From Bacillota bacterium (GTDB lineage Bacteria; Macinerneyibacteriota; Macinerneyibacteria; Macinerneyibacteriales; DSCS01), in contig DSCS01000005.1 of assembly GCA_011048995.1 (NCBI GenBank), forward strand, positions 1 to 51,500: a DNA stretch of 51,500 nucleotides, written 5' to 3'. A model generated the notes under the pieces. That model had not been told where the DNA came from and searched no databases. It worked only from the letters and a program-made list of their open reading frames with translations. This document shows positions 26,490-35,535 of the stretch, piece by piece. The position numbers and the translations under genes are program-made. The stretch's first letter is position 1; each line of letters begins with the position of its first letter.

Positions 26490-26587
26490 TTCAATGAATG
26501 TGACAAAAACAGGGAGAATAATCCCGGAAATTTATTTTTCCTTTAATCTTCTTGACCTAAACAGTGTCATTTAGTGTTGGCTTTAAA

Positions 26588-26604
26588 TCTTGTGCTTAGT
26601 ATTA
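26588..26604 (+). repeat. Degenerate internal repeat copy
   Basis: TCTTGTGCTTAGTATTA matches the 3' part of the repeat at 15 of 17 positions. It lies 14 nt past the end of the transposase gene, inside the element. Confidence 0.5.
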
Positions 26605-26617
26605 AAGATGTAAGAAT

Positions 26618-27580
26618 TCATTTTTTGCCAAGAGTGACGTCTATTTTTTCCTTCATCACTTTGAGCTCGTGTGCAACATCAATCTTTTTATTGAATGATC
26701 TCAGGAGGGGATGGACACTATTATATTTGATGCCAAAGATCGAAGCGATCTCTTTTAAAGATAGATTCGTGTACTTTTTCAATGTGTAAAGAAATAAAAG
26801 ACGAAGTTGGTTATTTTTCCGTTTGACCAAAATTTGACTTTGAGAAACATGAAATAAATTGAAAAAGAGAGAAAATATATCTTCTTTTGTAAATGAAATG
26901 ACAGCTTTGTAGTCGGGAATTTCTGAAGCAGATGTTTCTTTGAGAGGATCCCCTTTGAGTTTATTTTGTATCTTTTTTTGAAAATCTTCATCTCCCAAAA
27001 TCCCATTTGTTCCATATACTTCTTTTGGGTTGATATCACGATTATTAATCTGCCAACGCATGAGGAAGTTTTTATACTCTTTTGCTGACCTTCCCTTTAA
27101 CAATTCATCGGTTTTTAGCCACTGAAAAGTATTTTCCTTTTGTCCGATAAAAAAAGGAAGGCTGCTCCAAGGATAAAATCCGTCTAAAGAGCAGATGCCG
27201 GCTCGAACAGGATTGAGGTGAATATAAGCTCCTAATGTCTCAAAATAATTTTCTTTTTCAACGAGTATAGCTTTATAGCGGCCCTGGAAAACAGATCCGA
27301 TAAGGCTGTGCCGGGCTTTGAAAAAGTTTGAGTATGCTGTGTTTAAAAAGTGGATGGCTGTGGATAAATTAGCCATGGGAGTCTGAAGGAGGAGATGATA
27401 ATGGTTTCTCATGAGAGTATAGCAATGAATCACAGTCGAATACTTTAAGTACATTTCGTTGATCAGTTCAATGAAATGCTCTCTGTCCCTTGTGTCAAAA
27501 TAGATGTTCTCTTTTCGCTCGCCTCTGGAAAAAATATGGTATAAAGCGTTTTCATACTGAATGCGTAATGGACGTGCCAT
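26618..27580 (-). CDS. REP-associated tyrosine transposase (Y1, HUH superfamily)
   Basis: 320 residues from ATG 27580, chosen because MARPLRIQYENALYH is the usual family start. Single-strand DNA nuclease/ligase domain: HFIELI, then MRNHYHLLLQTP with the metal-binding HYH at 60-62, and LGAYIHLNPVRAG with the likely nucleophile Tyr119. The C-terminal third adds a helix-turn-helix (SLKEIASIFGIKYNSVHPLLR), a fused DNA-binding domain also seen in longer members. It would cut and join the repeat ends flanking it. A TTGACA/TATGCT promoter (18-nt spacing) puts the start point next to the ATG and no RBS is seen, so it is probably leaderless and weakly translated. The frame is intact. Confidence 0.92.
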   Translation of the reverse strand: MARPLRIQYENALYHIFSRGERKENIYFDTRDREHFIELINEMYLKYSTVIHCYTLMRNHYHLLLQTPMANLSTAIHFLNTAYSNFFKARHSLIGSVFQGRYKAILVEKENYFETLGAYIHLNPVRAGICSLDGFYPWSSLPFFIGQKENTFQWLKTDELLKGRSAKEYKNFLMRWQINNRDINPKEVYGTNGILGDEDFQKKIQNKLKGDPLKETSASEIPDYKAVISFTKEDIFSLFFNLFHVSQSQILVKRKNNQLRLLFLYTLKKYTNLSLKEIASIFGIKYNSVHPLLRSFNKKIDVAHELKVMKEKIDVTLGKK

Positions 27581-27586
27581 ACCAAT

Positions 27587-27616
27587 AGCATAAAAAAAAA
27601 ACAAAGGCATTGTCAA
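27587..27616 (-). promoter_or_regulatory. Promoter of the transposase (apparently leaderless)
   Basis: On the minus strand TTGACA (27616-27611) and TATGCT (27592-27587) are 18 nt apart. Six nt separate the -10 from the ATG at 27580. Confidence 0.6.
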
Positions 27617-27650
27617 GGAAGAATTGATAAAAATGAAAAATTCTGGTCGA

Positions 27651-27679
27651 TAATACTAAATACAAGACGCGACCCCTAT
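27651..27679 (-). repeat. Transposase-associated repeat, copy C (right end of the element)
   Basis: Exact reverse complement of copies A and B over 29 nt. On its inner side it continues ATC instead of the ACGCTG hairpin, as copy D does, so left and right ends differ. Confidence 0.93.
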
Positions 27680-27725
27680 ACGGTGTCAGGTTATCGGACT
27701 ATAATGCCACTTTATCGCAATATTC

Positions 27726-27753
27726 TTGCATTTTTAAGTATCGTGCCTAATTT
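27726..27753 (+). promoter_or_regulatory. Promoter of the lamin-tail operon (apparently leaderless)
   Basis: TTGCAT (27726-27731) and TAATTT (27748-27753) are 16 nt apart, with 6 nt between the -10 and the ATG at 27760. No usable RBS lies before the start. Confidence 0.5.
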
Positions 27754-27759
27754 AAGGGC

Positions 27760-29886
27760 ATGAGAGTTGCGAACCGAATTCTCATAATGATCCTGTTTCA
27801 ATATTTTCTTGTCTTATCAGGAGCGGGTCTTTCCATCACAGAGCTGATGAGTGACCCTGATTCCTGGTCTGACTATGATCTGGAGTGGGTGGAACTGTAC
27901 AATAACAGCAGTGAACCCCTTGTTATGGAGGATTGGACACTCAACGGGAAATCTTTCTCAATGACATTGGAGCCTTATTCGGCCGGGATATTAGCCCGAA
28001 AACTTACAGGCGAGAAAGACAACTTCGAATCCGTGTACGGTGATGGAAGCGGAGTATGGGGTGATACTCCTGAAGAAAACTATCCCTGTAGTGAGGCATC
28101 GCTTTCTTTACTGAACGGCGGCGGAACGCTTGTCATTCAAAATGACAGGGGGGAAACCGTTCTTCAAAGAGACTACCCTTCAGATGAAGGCGATGTGGAG
28201 GACAACACACTTTTGCTCTATTCAGGGGGTTTTTGGGACTATGGAACAGTCCCCGGAGGGACTCCGGGAGAAGCCGAACTTATGATCTCCTATCATTTTT
28301 CAGATAACGCGTTGAAAGAGGGGGATCTTTATAGAGATGATGAGATCCTTCTAACAGAGACATGTGCAGAAAGTTGGATAATCAGCCCGATGAAGGCCGG
28401 AGAAGATTACCGGGCGGAAATACGTTATAACGGAGTAGTTATTTTTGAGGATATTTTCTCTCTTTGGGATGATTACCGCGCTGATGTCGAACTGAACCTT
28501 CCGCCGCCCTTTGAGATCACTTTTTCTTTTAAAAATACAACAGGAGAATTTTTCCCATCCGCTTATATACGCGTTGAAAGAGAGGATGCCGTTTTTTTTG
28601 ATGGAGAAGCCCTTTCAGGAAAAGCTCTGTCTCTTTATCCGGGGTGCTATGAGATCTATGCAGCCCAGGAGGGGTATTTAGGACGTTATGAGACTGTTTC
28701 CGTTGAGGGGTCTGAAGAGTTGTGTATTATTTTTCCTCCTCCGGATCGGTTGATTATTTCAGAGTTTGCACCTTACGGCACTGTTGAATGGGTAGAACTA
28801 CGGAATCTTTACCAAAGTCCCGTCACGACAAGGGGATTATTTTTGAGTGATGATTCAACCCAAGTCCGTTTGGAAGAGAGTGTTGTGGAAAGGTATTCTG
28901 TTTTTACAAAAGACAAAGAATTATTTTGCGATCTGTGGGGAGAGGGATTGCCTGTCATTGAAATCCGTTCCTTTCCAATTCTCAATGATACAGGGGATTC
29001 TCTCTCCCTTCATAACCAGGAGGAGGTCTTTGACGCTTTGCAGTATGATTCTTCCTGGCATAAAGGAGAGCGTCCCGGCTCATATGAGCGCATTATGCCC
29101 GAAGAGGCATTTCAGCCCGGGAATGTCTGGCCTTCTGAAGAACCGACACCGGGATGCGAAAACCGGGTGGAGGGGATGATGAGCGCGAATCGTCTGCTGC
29201 TGTTGAAAGAAGTCTCTCCTTTCACTCCGGAAGGCTATGTGCGATGCCTTGTAGCAGATGACGGGACAGAAGGGCGGGGATGTCTTTTTATTGATCATGA
29301 AGTGACAGATCTGGACACAGCCGTTTCTCTTGAAGAACGCATATACCAAGAGGGAGAAACCGTTATGGTCACCGGGCTCACTTTGGGAAAAAGAGGAGAC
29401 CAGGCTTGTATTATGGGGAGGGGGGGGCTTATGGATGCCTTTGCCTGGAGAAAACGGTATACAGATGTCGGGGCTGCAGAAGATGAAGATTATCGCTTTC
29501 TTCAAGAAAAGGGTGTGGAACCGATGTTATTTGATGATTCTGATCCGACGATGTCCTTTCATCAGCAAAACGGAGTATGGATCATAGATTCGGCCTCTTC
29601 TGATGTTGATACCGAGGAAAGCTCCTGGGCTCTTTCCCTTCCTGCGGTATTTCCGGCTGATCAGGGGGAGATCCTTCTCCAATATTCTTTTGATGTTATG
29701 ACAGAGTTGAAGCTCACTCTTTTTGATGTCGGCGGTTTCTGCCGAAGAGAACATGAAGCGGTGGTCTCAGGAGACGGGGTTCTCTCCTTATCGCATTCCC
29801 TGACACAGGGCCGGTATCTTTGTGTCATCAGGCTGCGTCGAGGAGAAAAAAAAAGAGAAACCCATGAAACGTTAGTTTTGTATTAG
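27760..29886 (+). CDS. Secreted protein with two lamin-tail domains and a sorting-type C-terminal domain
   Basis: 708 residues with a signal peptide (to about 24). Lamin-tail domain 1 (about 24-150) has ITELMSDP, LEWVELYNNSSEP and GGTLVIQND. A middle beta-rich, carboxypeptidase-regulatory-like part (about 245-320) follows. Lamin-tail domain 2 (about 328-440) has LIISEFAPYGTVEWVELRN. The end (about 630-708) reads LKLTLFDVGGFCRRE then GRYLCVIRLRRG, similar to FlgD-like or type IX sorting C-terminal domains. It is likely exported or surface-bound; lamin-tail domains often accompany extracellular nucleases and DNA-binding proteins. It heads a tight four-gene operon ending with an HhH-barrel protein. 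No catalytic domain is seen. Confidence 0.8.
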   Translation: MRVANRILIMILFQYFLVLSGAGLSITELMSDPDSWSDYDLEWVELYNNSSEPLVMEDWTLNGKSFSMTLEPYSAGILARKLTGEKDNFESVYGDGSGVWGDTPEENYPCSEASLSLLNGGGTLVIQNDRGETVLQRDYPSDEGDVEDNTLLLYSGGFWDYGTVPGGTPGEAELMISYHFSDNALKEGDLYRDDEILLTETCAESWIISPMKAGEDYRAEIRYNGVVIFEDIFSLWDDYRADVELNLPPPFEITFSFKNTTGEFFPSAYIRVEREDAVFFDGEALSGKALSLYPGCYEIYAAQEGYLGRYETVSVEGSEELCIIFPPPDRLIISEFAPYGTVEWVELRNLYQSPVTTRGLFLSDDSTQVRLEESVVERYSVFTKDKELFCDLWGEGLPVIEIRSFPILNDTGDSLSLHNQEEVFDALQYDSSWHKGERPGSYERIMPEEAFQPGNVWPSEEPTPGCENRVEGMMSANRLLLLKEVSPFTPEGYVRCLVADDGTEGRGCLFIDHEVTDLDTAVSLEERIYQEGETVMVTGLTLGKRGDQACIMGRGGLMDAFAWRKRYTDVGAAEDEDYRFLQEKGVEPMLFDDSDPTMSFHQQNGVWIIDSASSDVDTEESSWALSLPAVFPADQGEILLQYSFDVMTELKLTLFDVGGFCRREHEAVVSGDGVLSLSHSLTQGRYLCVIRLRRGEKKRETHETLVLY

Positions 29887-29897
29887 AAAGGAGGGCT

Positions 29898-30263
29898 ATG
29901 AGAGCTATTGAAGAGTATGATTTATTCAAAAAAGCTCATGAACTGAATGTCAAACTTGCGGGAATGATTGAAAAGAGGGACAGAGAAAAAAGTTTTCTCA
30001 TCACCGAAGCATTGCGATCGGGGACGGGCATTAACATCGCATTGATCGAAGGAGCCTATACAGGGAAAGGGCATTTCCGCCCTGCCCTGGACAGGGCTTT
30101 CGCAAAAGGAGCCGGGGTGCGCTATTTCATCAATCTGATGAAGGAATCTTCTCTCCTGGATGATAAAGAAGGGAAAACCCTTGAAGAAGAGGCCGTCAAT
30201 ATCTGCAAAATGATTTCAGGGTTGCGCAATAAAATTGATGAGGAGAGTAAAAACGAAGGATGA
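29898..30263 (+). CDS. Four-helix bundle protein (23S rRNA-intervening-sequence type)
   Basis: 121 residues with an excellent RBS (AAAGGAGGG). All-helical; the pattern EEYDLFKKAHELNVKLAGMIE, then SFLITEALRSGTGINIALIEGAYTG and a C-terminal ICKMISGLRNKI helix fits the S23/four-helix bundle family. Members form pentamers of unknown function and are widespread in candidate phyla. The usual family motif is altered here (GINIALIEGA for SIPANIAEG). It overlaps the next gene by 4 nt and sits among envelope genes, which is unusual for a cytoplasmic protein. Confidence 0.7.
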   Translation: MRAIEEYDLFKKAHELNVKLAGMIEKRDREKSFLITEALRSGTGINIALIEGAYTGKGHFRPALDRAFAKGAGVRYFINLMKESSLLDDKEGKTLEEEAVNICKMISGLRNKIDEESKNEG

Positions 30264-31039
30264 GGCTGTCTATTGCACTGCTCTGTCTCCTTTTTTTCAT
30301 AACAGAGGGGGCGTCAGCTTTTTTTCTCTACGCCGATGAAGGAATGTCCGGGTTGACGGGACGATGGGGCAACAAAGACGATTTGACAGCGTTTCGGGAT
30401 AATCCCGCTTTGTTGACAGGAGAGATTCTGGTCGGGGGGTACTATGCCCGAAAATACGGGTTTAAAGAGTTGGAGCTTATAGGGGCAGGCTGTCAGGGGC
30501 GATGGAAAAAACTTCATTGGGGACTATTTATCCGGCAATTTCAGAAAAAACCTCTTCAGGAAAAAGAGGCTCTTTTTGCACTCAGCGCCCCTTTGGGAGG
30601 TGATTGGCGTTTCGGGGCAGCCCTGAAATATCTCAGAGGAGTCAAGATGGGAGAAACAGATTCTGCGCTGTCATGGGATATGGGGTTTTCCTGGACAAAC
30701 GAGACGTTCGGAATTCACGCGGGGATCCTTAACGGAGAACATCCCGAAATAGGAGAAGAGATCACTCATACTTTAACCGGGGGCGGCGTTATCCGCCGGG
30801 GTCCTGTTCAGGCCTATCTTAAAGGGGTCTCTATAGAAGGGCATTATGCCTATGTCGTCCCTGCTTTGTTCTATATGTTTTCCCCCCATTGCACGATCGG
30901 ATATGCTTTGAATACGGGGAACAGCGAGCATCGCTGTGTGCTGATCGTTCAGCAAAAAAAAGCGACATTGACTTTTACGTATGTCATTCCGCCGCTCCTT
31001 AAACGTTATGTCTCTGTTGAGGTGAGCATTTTACAGTGA
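30260..31039 (+). CDS. Putative outer-membrane barrel protein (PorV-like)
   Basis: 259 residues with a signal peptide (MRLSIALLCLLFFITEGASA). The motif FRDNPALL near residue 50 matches the conserved NPA-type turn of PorV/UPF0164 barrels. The remainder alternates strands (ALFALSAPLGGDWRFGAALKYL, SWDMGFSWTNETFGIHAGIL) and ends with a strand close to the C-terminus. PorV-family proteins carry cargo out of the outer membrane in type IX secretion and related paths. The upstream protein has a sorting-like C-terminal domain, so a cargo/shuttle pair is possible. It overlaps its neighbours by 4 nt on both sides. Confidence 0.6.
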   Translation: MRLSIALLCLLFFITEGASAFFLYADEGMSGLTGRWGNKDDLTAFRDNPALLTGEILVGGYYARKYGFKELELIGAGCQGRWKKLHWGLFIRQFQKKPLQEKEALFALSAPLGGDWRFGAALKYLRGVKMGETDSALSWDMGFSWTNETFGIHAGILNGEHPEIGEEITHTLTGGGVIRRGPVQAYLKGVSIEGHYAYVVPALFYMFSPHCTIGYALNTGNSEHRCVLIVQQKKATLTFTYVIPPLLKRYVSVEVSILQ

Positions 31040-32631
31040 AAGCACATTGTCTTTCTTTTCTTGTATGGAGCATTCTTTTTCCCTCGCTCATGGGGGCTTT
31101 GCCGCTTCCCTCAGAGTTAAATGTTCAAAGTGAAGAGGATATCATTCGGTATTGTGAGGAGGGTTATTTTGAAGGGGTTTCTCAGGAAGAGCTTCTTCAG
31201 CTTTACCGTGAAAAAGTCAATTTAAATACGGCGACTCTTTCTCAGCTTTTGAATGTGCCGTACATGACGCGGGAGACCGCTGCGCGGATCATCGCCTATC
31301 GAAAATCAAGGGTCTATTTTTATGTTGAGCAGCTTCTCTCAGACGGGATAGTCGAGTTAAGGGATTATAATTTGATGCGTCCTTTTTTGAAAGCGGGGTG
31401 GATCCGGCGGGTAAAGGGAAATGTGCGCCTGCAGGCAAACGAAGATAAAGTTGTATCGACTCTTACGGCAGGATTGGGCGGAGTCGAAGGGGAAATGAGA
31501 GGCGAGTTGCGGGAACGGGCCCGTTTTATCCCCGGACAAGAATATTGTCTTAGCGAAAAAAAAGAGTCTTTTTTACCTGAAGACTGGTCCCTTTTTTGGG
31601 AAAATGATGAAGCAGGGGCTTATGCCGGTTCTTTCCGGGTTCATTTCGGCCAGGGGCTTCTTGTTTGCGGCGGGAGCCTCCGCTCTTCAGAAGGGATTCG
31701 AGGCGGGACGACAGCAAAAGAATATTTTAAAGGCGGAGCCCTGGATTGGAGAAGCCGGCCTCTCGGGGGGAGTTTTTTTTATTCACGTTTCAAGAAGAAT
31801 GAGAGGCTGACTCTGTATGATGAAAGTGTGGGGGAGTATCAGAAATATTATTGTGACAATGTTATTCCATGTGAAAGCGCCGGCGGGAGGCTTGTCTGGG
31901 AGTCGGCTTCTTTGGCTGTTGCTGTCGCGGGATTGTATCATGAAGAAGATGATAAGACTCATCGTCTGGGTAGTGTGGCCTGGCGGTATCAAAAAGGGGC
32001 TGTCGGTTTTGAGGGGGAGGCTGTTTCTGACGGGATCGCCGGAGCCTGGCAGACAGCTGCGCGTTATGACGGAACGTCTGTACGGGGAGAAATCTTTTTT
32101 TATGAAAATACCGGAATGAGGCTGCCATTGACAGACTCCATAAGAAAAAAAACGAAGACCTATTGGGAAGGGGCCCTGAAGAAAACAATGAAGCAGGGGA
32201 GTGTGGATGTCCGGGTCAGATCATACCAGCACCGGGATGAAAAAAATGATCTTCGATACCGTTTTACGGCAGAGTGGATTCCGTTACCCGATATGAAAGT
32301 GCAGGCCCGTCGTTATCATTATCAGAAGAACCTCTATTATTCATCTGTAAAAATGGAGTTGCGAAAAAGCGCATGGAAACCGGCCGTCGAATACAGGCTT
32401 TATTACAGCCGGGCCCAAAAGATCTACGTCAACATCGATTACAGCAATAACCCCTTCCGTGCAGGATTGTCTTTGCGCTACGGGGGGGCTTATTCCTGGG
32501 ATAAAGTTGTTATCCTCTCCGGAGCCTTACGGTTAGGGCGGCATTATTATTTTTCAGGACGATATCGCTATGACCATACTGCTGAAAAGGACGGCTCTTC
32601 ATGGAGTATATATTTCAGATCAAGCCTTTGA
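31036..32631 (+). CDS. Helix-hairpin-helix protein with outer-membrane-barrel-like C-terminus
   Basis: 531 residues starting GTG (GTGA overlap). A signal peptide (to about 21) is followed by a helical segment. A ComEA-type helix-hairpin-helix at about 60-95 (VNLNTATLSQLLNVPYMTRE, ARIIAYRKSR) is followed by a half-repeat (FYVEQLLSDGIVELRDYNLM). From about 130 to the end it is strongly beta, with paired basic/aromatic strands (GSFRVHFGQGLLVCGG, KNLYYSSVKMELR) and a terminal YYFSGRYRYD...WSIYFRSSL. HhH binds DNA backbone; on an outer-membrane protein this suggests DNA contact or uptake, though HhH folds are also used for protein contacts. Such HhH-plus-barrel proteins occur in Bacteroidota-like lineages without assigned function. 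Confidence 0.7.
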   Translation: MKAHCLSFLVWSILFPSLMGALPLPSELNVQSEEDIIRYCEEGYFEGVSQEELLQLYREKVNLNTATLSQLLNVPYMTRETAARIIAYRKSRVYFYVEQLLSDGIVELRDYNLMRPFLKAGWIRRVKGNVRLQANEDKVVSTLTAGLGGVEGEMRGELRERARFIPGQEYCLSEKKESFLPEDWSLFWENDEAGAYAGSFRVHFGQGLLVCGGSLRSSEGIRGGTTAKEYFKGGALDWRSRPLGGSFFYSRFKKNERLTLYDESVGEYQKYYCDNVIPCESAGGRLVWESASLAVAVAGLYHEEDDKTHRLGSVAWRYQKGAVGFEGEAVSDGIAGAWQTAARYDGTSVRGEIFFYENTGMRLPLTDSIRKKTKTYWEGALKKTMKQGSVDVRVRSYQHRDEKNDLRYRFTAEWIPLPDMKVQARRYHYQKNLYYSSVKMELRKSAWKPAVEYRLYYSRAQKIYVNIDYSNNPFRAGLSLRYGGAYSWDKVVILSGALRLGRHYYFSGRYRYDHTAEKDGSSWSIYFRSSL

Positions 32632-32656
32632 CAGTGAAACACGCAGACTATCCTGA

Positions 32657-32685
32657 TTGACAGCCCGGCCTTCTCCGTTTATACT
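32657..32685 (+). promoter_or_regulatory. Promoter of purHD
   Basis: TTGACA (32657-32662) and TATACT (32680-32685) with 17-nt spacing, the best promoter in the region. The leader is about 20 nt, so there is no room for a purine riboswitch; a repressor site is not evident. Confidence 0.8.
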
Positions 32686-32710
32686 TGAACAAACAAAATA
32701 AGGAGGCAAA

Positions 32711-34252
32711 ATGACGGGAAAAAGGGCTTTGATCAGTGTTTGGGATAAAGAGGGAATCGTCCCCTTTGCCGAGGCACTTGTGGAAAATAACTGGGAAATT
32801 ATCTCCACAGGAGGCACTTTTCGGCTGCTTGAAGAGTCCGGGATTCCCTGTCGGCAGGTTTCTGAGATTACAGGATTTCCTGAAATTCTGGATGGCCGCG
32901 TCAAGACATTGCATCCGATGATCCACGGTGGCCTTTTGGCAGTGCGGGAGAACAAAGACCATTGCGAGCAGCTGGAAAAAAACCGGATAACCCCTATCGA
33001 CATGGTCGTGGTAAACCTTTATCCATTTGAAAATGTTTCTTCCGGCCCGGATGCCGCAGAAGAAGATGTCATTGAGATGATCGATATCGGCGGTCCCTCA
33101 ATGATCCGTTCAGCAGCCAAAAACTTCAAGGATGTCCTGGTCCTGTGTCGGCCTTCCCAATATGACGAAATCCTTCCTTTTATCACAGAACAAAAAGATA
33201 TCCCCTTTGAGATACGAAAAAATTTTGCTGCAGAAGTCTTTCAAAGAACATCAGCTTATGACGCAGCTATCGCCCACTATTTGCAAAACAGCGATCTGCC
33301 CCATGAAATCGTGATCAACGGGGTGAAGTCACAAGATCTGAGATATGGAGAAAACCCGCATCAAAAGGCGGGAGTTTACCGGTTGAATACAAAAGATGCT
33401 TCATCCCTTGTCAATGCCGATGTTTTATGGGGGAAACCCCTTTCTTATAACAACCTGATGGATGCTGAGGCTTGTCTGAGCCTGACGTATTCTTTTCAGG
33501 AATCCCTGTGCACAATCATGAAACACAGCAATCCCTGCGGGGTGGGAATCCATGAAAAACCGGAGATGGCCTATCAACGGGCTTTGGCCACCGATCCGAT
33601 TTCCGCTTTCGGAGGTATTGTCGGATTCAACAGAGTAATTGAAAAGGAAGCGGCGAAAGAACTTTCGACAGCATTTGTAGAGGTTCTTATCGCTCCTGAT
33701 TATACCGCCGAAGCTTTGGAGATTTTAAAGAAGAAGAAAAATCTTCGCATTATACGCGTTCCCCTGGAGGATTACGGGCGTTTCAAATACATGGAATACC
33801 GCAGTATACGCGGGGGGCTCCTTGTACAGGAAATGGACGACTATATTGTCTCCCCTGATGAATTGAAAATCGTGACGCGTAAGGAAGTGAATGACCATGA
33901 GGTTAAAAATCTCCTTTTTGCCTGGAATGTGGTTAAATCAGTAAAATCCAATGCGATTGTCCTGGCTGACGAAACCGGGACCGTTGGAATCGGCGCCGGA
34001 CAGATGAGCCGTGTCGATTCTGTTCGGTTTGCTATCGAGAAAGCCCAACAGGCCGGTTTGAACATTAAAAATTGCGTTTTGGCTTCTGATGCTTTTTTCC
34101 CATTCCGGGACAGTATTGATGAAATCCATCAATTAGGGGTTAAGGCTGTCATTCAACCGGGAGGTTCCATCCGCGATAAAGAAGTGATCGAAGCCTGCGA
34201 TGAGCACGGCATCGCTATGGTCTTTACGGGAATCCGGCATTTCAGACACTGA
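32711..34252 (+). CDS. purH: Bifunctional AICAR transformylase / IMP cyclohydrolase
   Basis: 513 residues, the normal PurH length. It performs the last two steps to IMP. The N-terminal MGS-like cyclohydrolase domain (1 to about 200) has [34 protein letters not shown] and [14 protein letters not shown]. The transformylase domain has [11 protein letters not shown], the active [32 protein letters not shown] and SDAFFPF, ending in IQPGGSIRD and [19 protein letters not shown]. PurD follows after 11 nt, forming a purHD operon as in many bacteria. Confidence 0.97.
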   Translation: MTGKRALISVWDKEGIVPFAEALVENNWEIISTGGTFRLLEESGIPCRQVSEITGFPEILDGRVKTLHPMIHGGLLAVRENKDHCEQLEKNRITPIDMVVVNLYPFENVSSGPDAAEEDVIEMIDIGGPSMIRSAAKNFKDVLVLCRPSQYDEILPFITEQKDIPFEIRKNFAAEVFQRTSAYDAAIAHYLQNSDLPHEIVINGVKSQDLRYGENPHQKAGVYRLNTKDASSLVNADVLWGKPLSYNNLMDAEACLSLTYSFQESLCTIMKHSNPCGVGIHEKPEMAYQRALATDPISAFGGIVGFNRVIEKEAAKELSTAFVEVLIAPDYTAEALEILKKKKNLRIIRVPLEDYGRFKYMEYRSIRGGLLVQEMDDYIVSPDELKIVTRKEVNDHEVKNLLFAWNVVKSVKSNAIVLADETGTVGIGAGQMSRVDSVRFAIEKAQQAGLNIKNCVLASDAFFPFRDSIDEIHQLGVKAVIQPGGSIRDKEVIEACDEHGIAMVFTGIRHFRH

Positions 34253-34263
34253 AAGGAAAATTT

Positions 34264-35514
34264 ATGCGTATTGCTGTTATCGGATCGGGTGGCCGCGAAC
34301 ACGCCATAGTGGAAGCTTTGGCCAGTGAAAAAAAACATGAGATCTATGCATTTCCCGGGAACGGAGGAACAGCCGCTTCGGCTGTTAATATTTCCGTCCA
34401 TGGTGATTCCTCAGATGAGTTACTGGAAGCTGTCCTTACTCAGCAATGTGAGATGGCAATTATCGGGCCGGAAAAACCATTAGTGGAAGGGCTGGCTGAC
34501 AGATTAAGGGAAAAGGGCCTTACTGTTTTGGGGCCGGGAGCCGGTGCTGCCCGCATTGAGGGATCAAAGGTCTGGGCAAAGAAATTTATGGAGCGCCATC
34601 ACATTCCGACAGCAGGTTATAAAGCCTTTCACGCTTTCGAAGAAGCCCTGGAATATGTACGAAGCGGTCTTTCTTATCCTGCCGTCATAAAAGCCGACGG
34701 GTTGGCGGCCGGCAAAGGGGTCGTCATTGTTGAAAATGCACGTGAGGCTGAGCAGTCCCTATTGGATATCATGGTGGAAAAGCAATTTGGGGCGGCAGGG
34801 GATATGGTGGAAATCGAAGAGTTTTTGAAAGGGACAGAGACATCTTATCTTGTTTTTTGCGATGGGGATAATTTTCTGCCTATGGTGACATCAAAAGATT
34901 ATAAAAAAGTCTATGACGGGGACCGGGGCTTGAATACCGGAGGAATGGGGACATTTTCTCCTTCTCCTTTGGTAGATGAAATGTTGGAAAACATTGTTCA
35001 GGAGACGATTGTCCGTAAGGCTGTCGAAGGTTTCAAAGAAGAGGGGATTCCCTTTACGGGCGTTCTCTATGCCGGATTGATGTTGACAGAAGAGGGGCCC
35101 AAAGTACTTGAGTTTAATTGTCGTTTCGGAGATCCGGAAACGCAAGTTATTCTTCCCCGGTTGAAAACCCCTTTGAGTGAAGTGGTCCAAGCTGTCCATG
35201 AAAAAAAACTCAAGACTTTTCGTCTGGAATGGGATCCCCGCCCGGCTGTCTGTATCATTGCTGCATCATCAGGATATCCCGTGTCTTATCAGAAAGGAAA
35301 ACCGGTAACAGGGCTGGACCGTGTAAAACAGGGAATCGTCTATCATGCGGGAACCCAAAAAAAGGAAGGAAAGATCTATACATCAGGAGGACGTGTTCTG
35401 GGTGTAACCGCTTTGGGAGATTCTCTGGAAGAGGCCAGAACAACGGCCTATAGAGAGATAGAAAAAGTGACTTTTGAGGGAATATATTACCGAAAAGATA
35501 TTGGTCTGTTATAG
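34264..35514 (+). CDS. purD: Phosphoribosylamine-glycine ligase
   Basis: 416 residues. ATP-grasp enzyme joining glycine to phosphoribosylamine, the second step of purine synthesis. Visible: [84 protein letters not shown], the metal/ATP Glu-Asn in [13 protein letters not shown], and a standard GARS C-terminal domain. RBS GAAAGGA. It may be co-transcribed with the genes that follow, as the next start is 22 nt away. Confidence 0.97.
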   Translation: MRIAVIGSGGREHAIVEALASEKKHEIYAFPGNGGTAASAVNISVHGDSSDELLEAVLTQQCEMAIIGPEKPLVEGLADRLREKGLTVLGPGAGAARIEGSKVWAKKFMERHHIPTAGYKAFHAFEEALEYVRSGLSYPAVIKADGLAAGKGVVIVENAREAEQSLLDIMVEKQFGAAGDMVEIEEFLKGTETSYLVFCDGDNFLPMVTSKDYKKVYDGDRGLNTGGMGTFSPSPLVDEMLENIVQETIVRKAVEGFKEEGIPFTGVLYAGLMLTEEGPKVLEFNCRFGDPETQVILPRLKTPLSEVVQAVHEKKLKTFRLEWDPRPAVCIIAASSGYPVSYQKGKPVTGLDRVKQGIVYHAGTQKKEGKIYTSGGRVLGVTALGDSLEEARTTAYREIEKVTFEGIYYRKDIGLL

Positions 35515-35535
35515 AAGAAGCTTTCGCGGGGATAA

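Larger units (their letters stand above)
26441..27679 (-). mobile_element. 1.24-kb REP-associated tyrosine transposase element with 29-bp inverted ends
   Basis: The element is bounded by repeat copy B (plus orientation) and copy C (minus orientation), which are 29-bp perfect inverted repeats. It contains one gene, a Y1/HUH transposase on the minus strand, plus a GC-rich hairpin inside the left end and a degenerate internal repeat. No clear target duplication is visible, as expected for HUH enzymes. Base composition inside is more A/T-rich than in the neighbouring genes. Confidence 0.8.

Noticed and set aside
25246-27679. A conventional composite transposon around the metallo-hydrolase
   Set aside because: Only one transposase exists and the flanking units are 29-nt repeats rather than full insertion sequences; mobility of the hydrolase remains only a hypothesis.
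32657-32710. Purine riboswitch upstream of purH
   Set aside because: The leader from the predicted start to the ATG is about 20 nt, too short for an aptamer.
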